Source: an uncultured Acidimicrobiales bacterium
GTDB lineage: Bacteria > Actinomycetota > Acidimicrobiia > Acidimicrobiales > SHLQ01
Assembly (NCBI GenBank): GCA_938023735.1
Contig: CALJDK010000155.1
Span: forward strand, 1 to 51,534
Reading direction: 5' to 3'
DNA: 51,534 bases
A program made the position numbers and the translations under genes. Position 1 is the stretch's first letter. Every line of letters starts with the position of its first letter. Positions 15,926 to 24,768 of this stretch are shown in pieces. A model generated the notes under the pieces. It made no database searches, had not been told where the DNA came from, and saw nothing but the letters and a program-made list of their open reading frames with translations.

Positions 15926-17926
15926 CTAACCGTCAGCTGATTCGAGTTCGGCGATCTCGATAACGCGATCGTCGTCTTCTTGTTTGAGCCGTTCGATAAA
16001 CGCCGAAACCGCAACATCGCGCTCGGGGTCGTTCTGACCGCGCTTGTTGACGCCAACGGTGTTGGCCGCAACGTCGTCGTCGCCCACTACAAGGATGTAC
16101 GGCAGCTTCTCCATCTTGGAACGACGGATTCGCTTGCCGAGCGGCTCGTTGGGTTCGGTGGTGTCGGCTCGAAGACCGGCCGCCTTCAGCTCGGCGACTA
16201 CCTGGGCCGCGTAATCGGCATGGTCGGCCGACACCGGCAGCACCCGGGCCTGGATTGGTGAAAGCCATGCGGGGAAGTTGCCGGCGTAGTGCTCGATGAG
16301 CACGCCGAAGAACCGTTCGATCGATCCCATAAGCGCGCGGTGAATCATGACTGGACGCTTGCGTTCGCCGTCGCTGGCCACGTACTCGAGTTCGAATCGT
16401 TCGGGCAGATTGAAGTCGAGCTGAATGGTGCTGAGCTGCCACGACCGACCGATGGCGTCGCGGACGTCGACGTCGATCTTGGGGCCGTAGAACGCGCCGC
16501 CACCTTCGTCGGTGATGTACTCGAGACCTGCCGATTCGAGTGCGCCCCGCAATCCTTCGGTGGCTTCGTCCCAAATGGCATCGTCGCCCACCGACTTCTC
16601 CAGCGGACGGGTCGATAGCTTGGCCTGAAAATCGGCGAACCCGAAGGCTCGCAGCACCGAGAGAACGAACTCAAGCAGCGACGACAGCTCTTCTTGAAGT
16701 TGCTCGCGGGTGGCGAAGATATGGCTGTCGTCCTGGGTGAAGCCGCGGCTTCTCATGAGGCCATGGACGGCACCACTGAGTTCGTAGCGATACACGGTTC
16801 CGAGCTCGAACATACGGAGAGGGAGTTCGCGATAGGACCGCTGCTGATCGCGGAAGATCATCACATGGAATGGGCAGTTCATGGGCTTGGGGTAGTACGT
16901 GGCGCCGTCCAACTCCATGGGCGGGTACATGCCGTCGGCGTAGAAATCGAGGTGACCACTGGTTTCCCAAAGCACCGACTTGGCGATGTGCGGACTGAAC
17001 ACAAACTCATAACCGCCGTTCTCGTGGCGATCACGGCTGTAGTCCTCCATAAGCCGGCGAATGGTGGCGCCCTTGGGGTGCCACACGGCCAAACCAGGGC
17101 CAAGCTCTTCGGGCCACGACACCAAACCGAGCTCGGCGGCGAGCTTTCGGTGGTCGCGTTTTTCGGCTTCGACCAAACGCTGCAGATGAGCCTTGAGTGC
17201 CTTCTTGTTTCCCCACGCAGTTCCGTAAACACGCTGAAGCATGGGTCGGTCGGTGTCGCCGCGCCAGTAGGCGCCTGCAACCTTCATCAGCTTGAAGTGA
17301 CCAAGCCGACCGGTGGACGGAACGTGCGGCCCCGTGCACATATCGAGGAATGTGTCGGAGTTTTGGTAGTAGCTGATGGAGTCGGCTCCGCCGACCTCGT
17401 CGGCGAGTTCAGCGTCCTGCGATCCAGACGTGACCGTCTTGATGATCTCGGCCTTGAAGGTGTGGTCGGCGAAGAACTCGAGCGCCTCATCGACTGGCAA
17501 CTCGTGACGTTCGAACGGTTGGTTGGCCTTGACGATGGCCTTCATGCGGTCTTCGATGGCCGCCAGGTCGTCGTCGCTGAGCGTGGCGCCTTCGGGCAAC
17601 TCGAAGTCGTAGTAGAAGCCGTCTTCAATCGGTGGGCCGATGGCCAACTGCGTACCGGGATAGAGCTCTTGCACCGCCTGGGCCATGACATGGGCGGTGG
17701 AATGACGGATGGTGTGAAGCGCGTCGTCGGACTGCTCGGTGATGAGCTCGACGGTTGCGCCGTCGGCGAGTGCGACGTTGAGGTCAACCTCGGTGCCGTC
17801 GACGCGGGCCAACAATGAGGCCTTTGCCAGACCCGGCCCGATGTCGCTTGCCAGATCGAACGCCGAGGACCCCTCGGGCAATGCCCTGGTGGATCCGTCG
17901 GGGAGGGAGATAGTCATCTCTGCCAT
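15926..17926 (-). CDS. thrS: Threonyl-tRNA synthetase
   Basis: A class II synthetase of about 666 residues. Domains in order are the TGS domain (residues 1-60), the editing domain with HSTAHVMAQAV and GPPIEDGFYYDFE, the catalytic core, and a C-terminal anticodon-binding domain (residues about 570-660). Core motif 2 is RSRGFTQDDSHIF, motif 3 is HRALMGSIERFFGVLIEH, and the zinc Cys is in MNCPFHVMIFRD. The start is taken at MAEMTISLPDG (ATG 17926); MTISLP at 17917 is also possible. The frame extends to 17968 but those extra residues are not conserved in the family. Confidence 0.97.
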   Translation of the reverse strand: MAEMTISLPDGSTRALPEGSSAFDLASDIGPGLAKASLLARVDGTEVDLNVALADGATVELITEQSDDALHTIRHSTAHVMAQAVQELYPGTQLAIGPPIEDGFYYDFELPEGATLSDDDLAAIEDRMKAIVKANQPFERHELPVDEALEFFADHTFKAEIIKTVTSGSQDAELADEVGGADSISYYQNSDTFLDMCTGPHVPSTGRLGHFKLMKVAGAYWRGDTDRPMLQRVYGTAWGNKKALKAHLQRLVEAEKRDHRKLAAELGLVSWPEELGPGLAVWHPKGATIRRLMEDYSRDRHENGGYEFVFSPHIAKSVLWETSGHLDFYADGMYPPMELDGATYYPKPMNCPFHVMIFRDQQRSYRELPLRMFELGTVYRYELSGAVHGLMRSRGFTQDDSHIFATREQLQEELSSLLEFVLSVLRAFGFADFQAKLSTRPLEKSVGDDAIWDEATEGLRGALESAGLEYITDEGGGAFYGPKIDVDVRDAIGRSWQLSTIQLDFNLPERFELEYVASDGERKRPVMIHRALMGSIERFFGVLIEHYAGNFPAWLSPIQARVLPVSADHADYAAQVVAELKAAGLRADTTEPNEPLGKRIRRSKMEKLPYILVVGDDDVAANTVGVNKRGQNDPERDVAVSAFIERLKQEDDDRVIEIAELESADG

Positions 17927-18016
17927 AGCTGTTGAGGCTACCCCGCAAAATCCCCACAAAACCGCCAATTTCTATCCATTGCCCTGTGTCACGGCCTCCT
18001 CGTACTCTGTAAGTAT
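17927..18016. promoter_or_regulatory. Divergent promoter region between thrS and the DUF4173 gene
   Basis: These 90 bases must carry the start signals of both divergent genes. The half nearer the DUF4173 gene is relatively AT-rich (CTCTGTAAGTATATG just before its ATG). I see no T-box leader or other long structured RNA before thrS; the space is too short for one. Confidence 0.4.
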
Positions 18017-19606
18017 ATGAGCAACGACAATGACTCAAATCAGCCTAAAGGTAACGAAACACCTCTTACCGACGGCGTGGACGATCTGCCGGCAGCATCC
18101 GAACCGGCCACCGACGTAAAAACCGCGCCTCAGGCAGCCGACGACGGGACGAGCTTTGGGCCCCAGGTTGACGTTTCCGCCCCCAACGTTGCCACGGTTC
18201 CGCTGCTCAGTCTTCGCGCCCTGCTTTCCACGCTCGTCGCCGGTGTCGCAATCGACCAGGCATTCCGTCAATTCCCCAACAGCCTCGCCGCAACCATCGC
18301 CATCGCCGTTGTGGCCGCCGTGCTTTTGTTCAGCGGAACGCTCGAGTCGAAGGCGTCGAAGGTTCTTGTAGGTCTCGCCCCACTCATTGGCCTGTGGCTC
18401 TCCATCCGGGCCAGCGCCCCGCTCATCGCGCTCGACGTGTTCGCCGTGCTGGGCGCATTTGCCCTCGGTGTGGCGCTGAGTAAAAGAGGACGGTTCTTCG
18501 ACTACCGCTTCAGCTGGCTCGTGCAGGCCAGCGCGTATCTCCTCGAAGACGCCATCATGGCCGGGCCATACGCATCGAAGAGTGCAGTACAGCTGAGCAG
18601 CGGCCGTAATCGCGAGACGGTCCGCCAAAGCCTCATCGGCGTCACCATTGCCACGCCGATTCTGCTTGTGGTTGGCATCTTGCTCGCCGAGGCCGACAGC
18701 GAGTTCGCCTCGATATTCGGATGGCTCGGCACCACCGGTGTGTTCGGACATGTCGCGCTCATCGCGGTCGGAGCGATCATCGTGGTCATCTTGTTGCGCG
18801 GTTCACACGCCGACCGGAGCGACTTTGAGATTCCTGGAACCGGCATCCTCGCTCCCACAACCTCACTGGTCATCATCATGGGTTTCGTGGCGCTCTATGG
18901 CCTGTTCGTCGGCACCCAGATCGTCGATGTCCTCAACACCACGTTCAGTCACAACGAGATTCGTGACTATGCCCGGTCGGGTTTCTTCCAGCTGCTTTGG
19001 GTTGCGGTCATCACCCTCGTGACCCTCATGGTGGTGCCAGCCATCACCAAGCAGGCCACCGCAAAGACCCATCGCAACCTGCGCTATGCGTCGGCCGTGG
19101 CCATTGGGCTCACCGTAATCATCACGGCGATGTCGGTTCGCCGACTGCTGCTCTTCATCGAGATCGACGAACTCACCATGCTGCGAACCTTCTCGCTCGT
19201 GGCCGCATCGACGATTGGCGTGATCTTCCTTCTCCTTGCCGCAAAACTGTGGGGCTGGAAGAGCGAGCGAGATTGGTTCGTTGGCGCAACGATTAGCCTG
19301 CTGTTGCTGGTGGTGTTCGGTTTCAACATCGCCAACCCCGAAGCCATCGTGGCCCGCTACAACACGGGTGCTACCGACAAGATCGAGACCATCGATATGA
19401 GCTACCTGGGCAACTTGTCGGCTGATGCCGTGCCAGCTCTTATTGCGTCGCTTGATGAGCTTCCGACCCAACAGGCCGGCGAGCTTCGACAGTCGCTATG
19501 TAACCGCCACGGCAATGACGACAAACGATCATCGGCTGGATACAACCGGGCCACGGTGAAGGCCGAACAGCTCATCGAAGGGCTCGGCTGCCTACAACGC
19601 CGCTAG
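18017..19606 (+). CDS. DUF4173-type multi-pass membrane protein
   Basis: A 529-residue membrane protein. Residues 1-60 form a polar, acidic and probably disordered cytoplasmic tail; about 11-12 hydrophobic segments follow (for example LLSTLVAGVAI, IAIAVVAAVLLFSGTL, LVIIMGFVALYGLFVGTQ). The block NEIRDYARSGFFQLLWVAVITLVTLMV is characteristic of the DUF4173 family. The last 90 residues are soluble and include NTGATDKIETIDMSYLGNLSADAVPALIASLDELP. Function is unknown. It is transcribed away from thrS and ends 8 bases before a palindromic repeat. Confidence 0.8.
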   Translation: MSNDNDSNQPKGNETPLTDGVDDLPAASEPATDVKTAPQAADDGTSFGPQVDVSAPNVATVPLLSLRALLSTLVAGVAIDQAFRQFPNSLAATIAIAVVAAVLLFSGTLESKASKVLVGLAPLIGLWLSIRASAPLIALDVFAVLGAFALGVALSKRGRFFDYRFSWLVQASAYLLEDAIMAGPYASKSAVQLSSGRNRETVRQSLIGVTIATPILLVVGILLAEADSEFASIFGWLGTTGVFGHVALIAVGAIIVVILLRGSHADRSDFEIPGTGILAPTTSLVIIMGFVALYGLFVGTQIVDVLNTTFSHNEIRDYARSGFFQLLWVAVITLVTLMVVPAITKQATAKTHRNLRYASAVAIGLTVIITAMSVRRLLLFIEIDELTMLRTFSLVAASTIGVIFLLLAAKLWGWKSERDWFVGATISLLLLVVFGFNIANPEAIVARYNTGATDKIETIDMSYLGNLSADAVPALIASLDELPTQQAGELRQSLCNRHGNDDKRSSAGYNRATVKAEQLIEGLGCLQRR

Positions 19607-19613
19607 GTTCCCG

Positions 19614-19706
19614 GGGAATAGAGCGGATAGGTTCGATTTCGAGTTTACAAACCGCTCTATTCCAGGGGCTGGCCCATTGGCCTCCGGCCAATCCGCGCAG
19701 CCCCCG
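19614..19706 (+). repeat. Dispersed palindromic repeat, copy 2 (full form)
   Basis: The first hairpin has perfect 12-bp arms, GGAATAGAGCGG (19615-19626) and CCGCTCTATTCC (19652-19663). An adjoining second palindrome spans 19665-19704: outer arms GGGGCTG and CAGCCCC, inner arms ATTGGCC and GGCCAAT around TCC. The 93 bases match copy 3 at 29134 with six differences. It lies between convergent genes, starting 7 bases after the DUF4173 gene stop, so it may serve as a bidirectional terminator. Confidence 0.92.
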
Positions 19707-19730
19707 AGCACAAGCCGAGGCGGCCGACCG

Positions 19731-20249
19731 TTAGTCGATTCGGCGAAGGTTCTGGCGGTAGTAGTGGCCGCGCTCGCGGTACATGTCGGCGTTGAGCATG
19801 GTGGTTCCGGGCGTCACCGAGTCTTCTCGGATCTTGGCCGGAATCCCCAACGCCATCGCCCGGGCTGGCACCACCAAGCCCTGGGTTACCACGGCGTTGG
19901 CACCAACGATGGCTTCTTCGCCGATGTCGGCAAACGGCAACACGATCGAGCCCGACCCGATGAGTGCCTTGTTACCGATAACGCAGCCTTCCATATGCAC
20001 GTTGTGGCCAATGGTGCAGTCGTCCCCGATGACCGTCGCGGCGTTCGAGAGGCAATGGATGATCGAGCCGTCCTGAATTGACGAGCGGGCGCCAACCACG
20101 ATGCCGCCGTCGTCGCCTCGCATCACCGCACAGGGCCAGACGGTGGATTCGGGACCGATGACGACGTCGCCGATGATGACCGCGTCGGGGTGGACAAATG
20201 CTTCGGGGTCGATCTGTGGCTCTTTGTCGCCAAGCGCATAAAGAGCCAC
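19731..20249 (-). CDS. Gamma-class carbonic anhydrase family protein
   Basis: A 172-residue left-handed beta-helix protein with hexapeptide repeats (IIGDVVIGPESTVWPCAVMRGD). The expected zinc His are in SIIHC and GHNVHMEGC. It may be a true gamma carbonic anhydrase hydrating CO2 or one of the many related proteins of uncertain activity (YrdA/PaaY type). The start is GTG at 20249, directly abutting the TAA of the upstream flavin reductase gene with no spacer, so coupled translation is likely. Confidence 0.92.
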   Translation of the reverse strand: MALYALGDKEPQIDPEAFVHPDAVIIGDVVIGPESTVWPCAVMRGDDGGIVVGARSSIQDGSIIHCLSNAATVIGDDCTIGHNVHMEGCVIGNKALIGSGSIVLPFADIGEEAIVGANAVVTQGLVVPARAMALGIPAKIREDSVTPGTTMLNADMYRERGHYYRQNLRRID

Positions 20250-20756
20250 TTACAGTTCTCCGAACGTTCCGTAGCCACCCTTGAAGAACAGCAGCGGCTT
20301 ACCTTCGGCGCCGTCTTCGCCGCCGTTGTGGCCCATGGCCACCACCTTGCCGAGCACGATCCAGTGATCGCCGGCGTCGACCGCCTCGACAACATCGCAG
20401 TCGATCCACGCCAAACAACCGGCGATGCGGGGCGAACCGTTGTCGGTCATCTCCCACTCGACCTCGCTGAAGGGGTCGACGTCTTTCTTGAAGAACTTGT
20501 TGCACGTATCGACCTGATCGTCGGCCAACACGTTGACGCAGTACTTTCCGGACTCGGCCATTTCGGCCCACGTGGCCGACGACTTCGCGGGCATGAACTG
20601 CACGAGTGGCGGGTCGAGCGAGACCGACCCGAACGAGCCAATGACCATCGCCCGGGCGGTATTGGTTGCATCACCAAACGGCGACGCAACGATCGTGACA
20701 CCGGTTGGGTAGGCGCCGAGCACCTGACGAAAAACTGCGCTATCGATTTCGGCCAT
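20250..20756 (-). CDS. Flavin reductase-like (HpaC/RutF type) protein
   Basis: A 168-residue flavin reductase domain protein: FRQVLGAYPTGVTIVAS at the N-terminus, then MVIGSFGSVSLDPPLVQFMPAKSSATW (flavin binding), KYCVNVLADDQ, and a C-terminal PLLFFKGGYGTF. Such proteins reduce FMN or FAD with NAD(P)H, often for a partner monooxygenase, which is not adjacent here. Its leader (20757-20822) contains repeated GAGAGAAC, giving a purine-rich ribosome-binding region. It is cotranscribed with the gamma carbonic anhydrase gene. Confidence 0.9.
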   Translation of the reverse strand: MAEIDSAVFRQVLGAYPTGVTIVASPFGDATNTARAMVIGSFGSVSLDPPLVQFMPAKSSATWAEMAESGKYCVNVLADDQVDTCNKFFKKDVDPFSEVEWEMTDNGSPRIAGCLAWIDCDVVEAVDAGDHWIVLGKVVAMGHNGGEDGAEGKPLLFFKGGYGTFGEL

Positions 20757-20822
20757 GACCGTTCTCTCTGTTCTCTCTTGTGTGCTGTTCTCTGCGTGTC
20801 AGCGATTATCGGTGAGCTGCAC

Positions 20823-21662
20823 TCAGTCGAGGGTGAGTTTAAGTCCCTCAGACGCCGCCACAACCGATCCGATATTTAGACCGCTTGCCTGCTCCTGCGC
20901 TTCGGCGAGCAGCTGGTCGATCATGTCGTCGTGATGCATGGGGTCATGGTGGAACAGCACCAGCTGTTTGGCCTTTGCCTGATGCGCGACTTCGAGAGCG
21001 TACCGGATCGAGCAGTGACCCCAGTGGGGGCGTTCGGCGAACTCGGCTTCGGTGAACTGCGCATCGTGGATGAGTACGTCGACACCATCGGCCAACTCCA
21101 GCACGCTGTCGGCAACATCGGTTGGGTTTCCGACCGGTTCTTGATGGTCGCTCATGTAGGCGACGGATTTGCCGCCCCACTCCACTCGGTACCCATTGGT
21201 GAGCCCAACATGGGGAACGGGTCGACACACAACCCGGGCCGGGCCGATCTGAAACTCATCGTCCACAACGTCGTGAAAGTTCACGTCGCCCATCAGCTCT
21301 GAGCAGTGCACCGGAAAGAACGGCGGATTGAGGAACGTGTCGAATGCTTCCGACAGGCATTGCTGGTCGCTGCACGGACCGTATATGTCGAGCGACGAGC
21401 CCTTGCGGTGAATCGGCGCGAAGAACGGCAAGCCTTGTACGTGATCCCAATGGAGATGGGTGAGAAGTGCGGTGCCGGCGAACGGCGCGTCCTGTTGAAA
21501 GTTCTCGCCAAAGGGCCGAAGACCGGTGCCAAGGTCGAACACGATGGGGTCGCCATCTTCGCCTTCAACGACAACGCACGAGGTGTTTCCGCCGTACCGG
21601 TGGAGGTCGGGTGATGAACATGGTGTTGAACCACGGACGCCATAGAACGAAATCGTCAGCAC
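20823..21662 (-). CDS. MBL-fold metallohydrolase
   Basis: A 279-residue metallo-beta-lactamase fold protein. The N-terminus is VLTISFYGVRGSTPCSSPDLHRYGGNTSC, typical of the cyclic-phosphodiesterase/RNase Z-like MBL group. The metal motif THLHWDHVQG is near residue 70, with later ligands in CRPVPHVG and DHQEP/IHDAQF, and LVLFHHDPMHHD near the end. The GTG at 21662 is favoured because GGGGGAAGG lies a few bases before it. The open frame continues to 22631, but that part is antisense to mutY and is not conserved. Substrate unknown. Confidence 0.9.
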   Translation of the reverse strand: MLTISFYGVRGSTPCSSPDLHRYGGNTSCVVVEGEDGDPIVFDLGTGLRPFGENFQQDAPFAGTALLTHLHWDHVQGLPFFAPIHRKGSSLDIYGPCSDQQCLSEAFDTFLNPPFFPVHCSELMGDVNFHDVVDDEFQIGPARVVCRPVPHVGLTNGYRVEWGGKSVAYMSDHQEPVGNPTDVADSVLELADGVDVLIHDAQFTEAEFAERPHWGHCSIRYALEVAHQAKAKQLVLFHHDPMHHDDMIDQLLAEAQEQASGLNIGSVVAASEGLKLTLD

Positions 21663-21736
21663 GAACCTTCCCCCTTCTTGGGGCAAGCGTAGGCAACCTC
21701 GCGGCCTAACTCCATACCATGTGACAGATTCACCAT

Positions 21737-22585
21737 TTAGCTCGGCAGGCGGAGAACACCCTTTTGGGTCACGGCCAGACCATCGGCGATCACGCCAGCT
21801 GCGACTCGGGCGGCGCGGTCGGGTTCGTCGGGCCAGCCCATCACGTCGGCCAGATCGATCTCGGCGACAGGCTCGACCCGAAGCTTGTCGACCAGACGTC
21901 CTCGGCCCTGCCGGTCGCTCCCGGCGAAGGTCGATTGTTTCCCGCTGACCCCGGCCGAACCAACCGCAGGGTCGGGGCCGTCGCCTCGCCACTGGCAGGT
22001 TTGGGCGACCGGACACTCGCCGCAGGCGGGGTTGCGTTTGGTGCACACTGTTGCGCCCAGGTCGAGAAGCGACTGGTTCCAGGCCCATCCATCGCCCAGC
22101 GGCGCACGCTCGTCGGCGCACGCCTGCACCTCCTTGGCCGTGAAGGTGGTGCCGGCCTGTCGGGCCAGAACTCGAGCCACGTTGGTGTCGACCACGGCAA
22201 CGTCGGCCTCGAAGGCAAACGCCAGAACCGCGCGAGCCGTGTAGGGACCAATGCCCGCCAAGCTGAGTAGCTCGGGAAGTGTGCTGGGCACACTGCCGCC
22301 GTGGTCGTTGACAATCTGCACTGCGCACCGGTGCAGATTGATTGCACGGCGGTTGTAGCCGAGCCCAGCCCACAGCTTTACAACATCGGCCGCCGAACCT
22401 TCGGCGCAATCGCTGGCGGTGGGGAACATGTCGAGGAACCCGTGGTACTTGGGAATCACCCGCGCCACCTGTGTCTGCTGCAACATGAGTTCGGACACCA
22501 GGATCCGCCACGGGTCGCGGGTTTGGCGCCAAGGAAGGTCGCGCCGCACCTCGGCGCCCCATCGCAAAACGTCGGCGACATTCAT
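21737..22585 (-). CDS. mutY: A/G-specific adenine DNA glycosylase
   Basis: A 282-residue helix-hairpin-helix glycosylase that removes adenine opposite 8-oxoguanine. It shows ELMLQQTQVARVIPKY with the catalytic Glu, the HhH motif LAGIGPYTARAVLAFAF, the catalytic Asp in VVDTNVARVLAR, and the [4Fe-4S] ligands CTKRNPACGECPVAQTC. The C-terminal Nudix-like 8-oxoG recognition domain of E. coli MutY is absent; a short FAGSDRQGRGRLVDKL tail takes its place, as in many actinobacterial forms. Its ATG overlaps the stop of the CapA-like gene by 4 bases. Confidence 0.95.
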   Translation of the reverse strand: MNVADVLRWGAEVRRDLPWRQTRDPWRILVSELMLQQTQVARVIPKYHGFLDMFPTASDCAEGSAADVVKLWAGLGYNRRAINLHRCAVQIVNDHGGSVPSTLPELLSLAGIGPYTARAVLAFAFEADVAVVDTNVARVLARQAGTTFTAKEVQACADERAPLGDGWAWNQSLLDLGATVCTKRNPACGECPVAQTCQWRGDGPDPAVGSAGVSGKQSTFAGSDRQGRGRLVDKLRVEPVAEIDLADVMGWPDEPDRAARVAAGVIADGLAVTQKGVLRLPS

Positions 22586-23862
22586 TTTGAGCAGTGTGGT
22601 TCAAACAGTGCGGCAGGTGGGCCAAACGCACCGAGCGCGCCAGCAGCCTCGCGGGTGCGATCGACAGACGTGCTGGGGGCCGGCCGGTCCGAGCCTTCAG
22701 CAGGAAGGATCACAAAGTCCGATCGATCGACCCAGGTTGGGATGATGCAGCCTGACTCAACAACAAAGCCACCACTGCGGGTTTCTTCCAAAGTCACCTG
22801 AACGATCACACCGTCCTGGGTTGCACGCAGGCAACAATCGGCCGACTGATTCGACAGAAAGTTGCCCAGGCCGAACACCACAACTTCGGCGGGGTCGGCG
22901 GCATCGATCGGCTGCACCACATGGCTGTGGTGGCCGACGATGAGATCGATGTTGGGATTTCCGCGCAGCCGGTCGGCCAACGACGTTTGGGCGGCGCTCG
23001 GCGTCGACACGTACTCCGATCCCCAATGCAGGCTGACGATCACCACATCAGCCCCGGCATCGCGGGCCGCCAGGGCACGCGCATCGATGAGGTCCGGATC
23101 GATGAGGTCGACCAGATACTCCTTGCCGGCAGGAACCCGAAACCCGTTGAGCCCGTAGGTAAACGAAAGATGGGCGATCCGGATTCCGTTGACGTCGTAG
23201 GTCGCAGCCTCGGCCGCTTCGGCTGCGCTTCGGGCGATTCCAGAAAAGCCAAGACCCACCTCGTCGAGCACGGCTGCGGTGTCGAGCACCCCTGATTCGC
23301 CGCGGTCATAGGAGTGATTCGATGCCAGCGAGCAGCCGTCGTAGCCGACGCTGGCCACAGCCTCGGCCAACTCGTGGGGCGCGTTGAACACCGGGTAGCC
23401 GCCGAGTCGAGTGTTGGTTGACGACAGCGGTGACTCCATATGACACAGGGCCAGATCGGCCGCCCCAACGATGTCAGCCACCTCGGCAAACATCGGACCG
23501 AAGTCGAACGACACACCACGTTGGCGCCCGTAGGCCTGCCCCTGGCGAGTCACCGGACCATGAGGAATCATGTCGCCGGTAAACAGCACCGTCACCTGGC
23601 GCTGCGGCTTGGCTTTGGGCCTCGGAGGCTCTGGCAGTTGCGGGAGTCGGCGCTCGAAGTCGGTGTCGAGCGGGGCTTCACCTCGCCGGATCGGTTCCGA
23701 ATCGGCCCACGCCAACCCGGTCTGGATCGAGCCGATCGCCTGCTCGATAGCACCGACGTTTCGATCGCCAGCGGGACGGTTGTTGCTCTCCACACCAAGA
23801 CCGGTTGTAACAATTGCCACGGCCAGGAAGACCGTGGCTCCCACGCGCCGAGGTGCCACCAT
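22582..23862 (-). CDS. CapA family (PGA_cap) metallophosphatase-like protein, probably secreted
   Basis: A 426-residue protein with an N-terminal hydrophobic segment (VFLAVAIVTTGLGV, residues 10-24) that could be a signal peptide or anchor, then a Pro-rich linker to about residue 88. The CapA domain follows: VTVLFTGDMIPHGPV, ALCHMESPLSS, ASNHSYDRGESGVLDT, LHWGSEYVSTPS, and DLIVGHHSHVVQPID. These are the metallophosphoesterase-like metal residues of the poly-gamma-glutamate capsule family. Roles in the family vary; no capB/capC genes are near. It is translationally coupled to mutY. Confidence 0.9.
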   Translation of the reverse strand: MVAPRRVGATVFLAVAIVTTGLGVESNNRPAGDRNVGAIEQAIGSIQTGLAWADSEPIRRGEAPLDTDFERRLPQLPEPPRPKAKPQRQVTVLFTGDMIPHGPVTRQGQAYGRQRGVSFDFGPMFAEVADIVGAADLALCHMESPLSSTNTRLGGYPVFNAPHELAEAVASVGYDGCSLASNHSYDRGESGVLDTAAVLDEVGLGFSGIARSAAEAAEAATYDVNGIRIAHLSFTYGLNGFRVPAGKEYLVDLIDPDLIDARALAARDAGADVVIVSLHWGSEYVSTPSAAQTSLADRLRGNPNIDLIVGHHSHVVQPIDAADPAEVVVFGLGNFLSNQSADCCLRATQDGVIVQVTLEETRSGGFVVESGCIIPTWVDRSDFVILPAEGSDRPAPSTSVDRTREAAGALGAFGPPAALFEPHCSK

Positions 23863-23959
23863 GGCGTCAGCTTAACGGCGCCGGGAACCAGACCCGCTGC
23901 ATGCAGCCTTCTCCTAGGCTTCCTCCTGGGACCTCTTCGGTGACTGGAAACCGTTGCGG

Positions 23960-24625
23960 TTACGCAAGTTCGGCGGCGAGGGGGCAGGAGCTGGCCAATG
24001 GCCGACCCGCAACTCGCTGGGGGCCATCGGGGCCGATCACCATGTCGAAGTCCGACAACTCGAGCACCTCGCCCAAGTCACCGGCGCGGTCCGACGCGGC
24101 ATCGAAGAGTTGTTTCGGCAGCACCGATCCGTAGGCGGCAACCGCCCAACACTTGAGTCCCTCCGCCCGGGCAGCTGCGACCACCCGGTTCACGCCTGTC
24201 GGAGCAAGGAACCAGAACGGCCCACCAGCGTCAGCGTCGACCAACAAAATGTCGGCATCTTCGAGCCGGCCGGTGGGGCGCACATCGGGTCGCTCGGCCA
24301 GCACCGCATCAAGATGTTCAGACCAACCCGACACGTACACCGCCGATGGCGACGGGAAACTATCGATGAGATGTTCGGTGGTGAGGTCAGAGTGCACCTC
24401 TTCAACCACTCGCCACGCTTCCTGACGGGCATCGTCGCTGGTAAGCATGCGTGCCGCCAAGGCAACCAGCGCACCCGACGTTGGATGGTGCGAGAGCATC
24501 TGGCGACACGACATCACGAGCGCGTGATGCTCGTGGGCCACCGACGAAAGCGCTGCAGCGGCCTCTTCGACCAATAACTGTTGCGGAACGTCGTTTGCCC
24601 GAGCGAGGTATCGCAGTCTCTCCAT
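23960..24625 (-). CDS. Hypothetical protein, weakly IF-2B-like
   Basis: A 221-residue soluble protein. The N-terminal half is helical (EEAAAALSSVAHEHHALVMS, LVALAARMLTSDDARQEAW). The C-terminal half is alpha/beta, with ADILLVDADAGGPFWFLAPTG then VVAAARAEGLKCWAVAAYGSVLP. That arrangement loosely resembles the Rossmann-like half of eIF-2B/methylthioribose-phosphate isomerase proteins, but the catalytic pattern is not clear. ATG at 24625 (MERLRYLAR) is preferred over the open extension to 24754, which would overlap the divergent promoter zone. Function unknown. Confidence 0.6.
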   Translation of the reverse strand: MERLRYLARANDVPQQLLVEEAAAALSSVAHEHHALVMSCRQMLSHHPTSGALVALAARMLTSDDARQEAWRVVEEVHSDLTTEHLIDSFPSPSAVYVSGWSEHLDAVLAERPDVRPTGRLEDADILLVDADAGGPFWFLAPTGVNRVVAAARAEGLKCWAVAAYGSVLPKQLFDAASDRAGDLGEVLELSDFDMVIGPDGPQRVAGRPLASSCPLAAELA

Positions 24626-24768
24626 CGGATGCACGGGCCGAAGAGTACCGAATAGACACCCGTCACGTCTGTCGGAGCGACAATCAACTGTGCCCGGCAG
24701 AAAATGAGCCACAAATTTGGGGCGCCAGTTCACAATTTTGGTCGGATCGTGCATTACCGTTGCTTCTC
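24626..24768. promoter_or_regulatory. Divergent intergenic region
   Basis: These 143 bases separate two divergent genes and presumably hold both promoters. The middle (about 24700-24765) is AT-richer, with AGCCACAAATTTGGGG and CACAATTTTGG. I see no clear operator or structured RNA. Confidence 0.35.

Noticed and set aside
21663..22631. N-terminal extension of the MBL hydrolase
   Set aside because: It overlaps mutY out of frame and has low-complexity Arg/Gly composition; a GTG with a strong ribosome-binding sequence at 21662 fits the family start.
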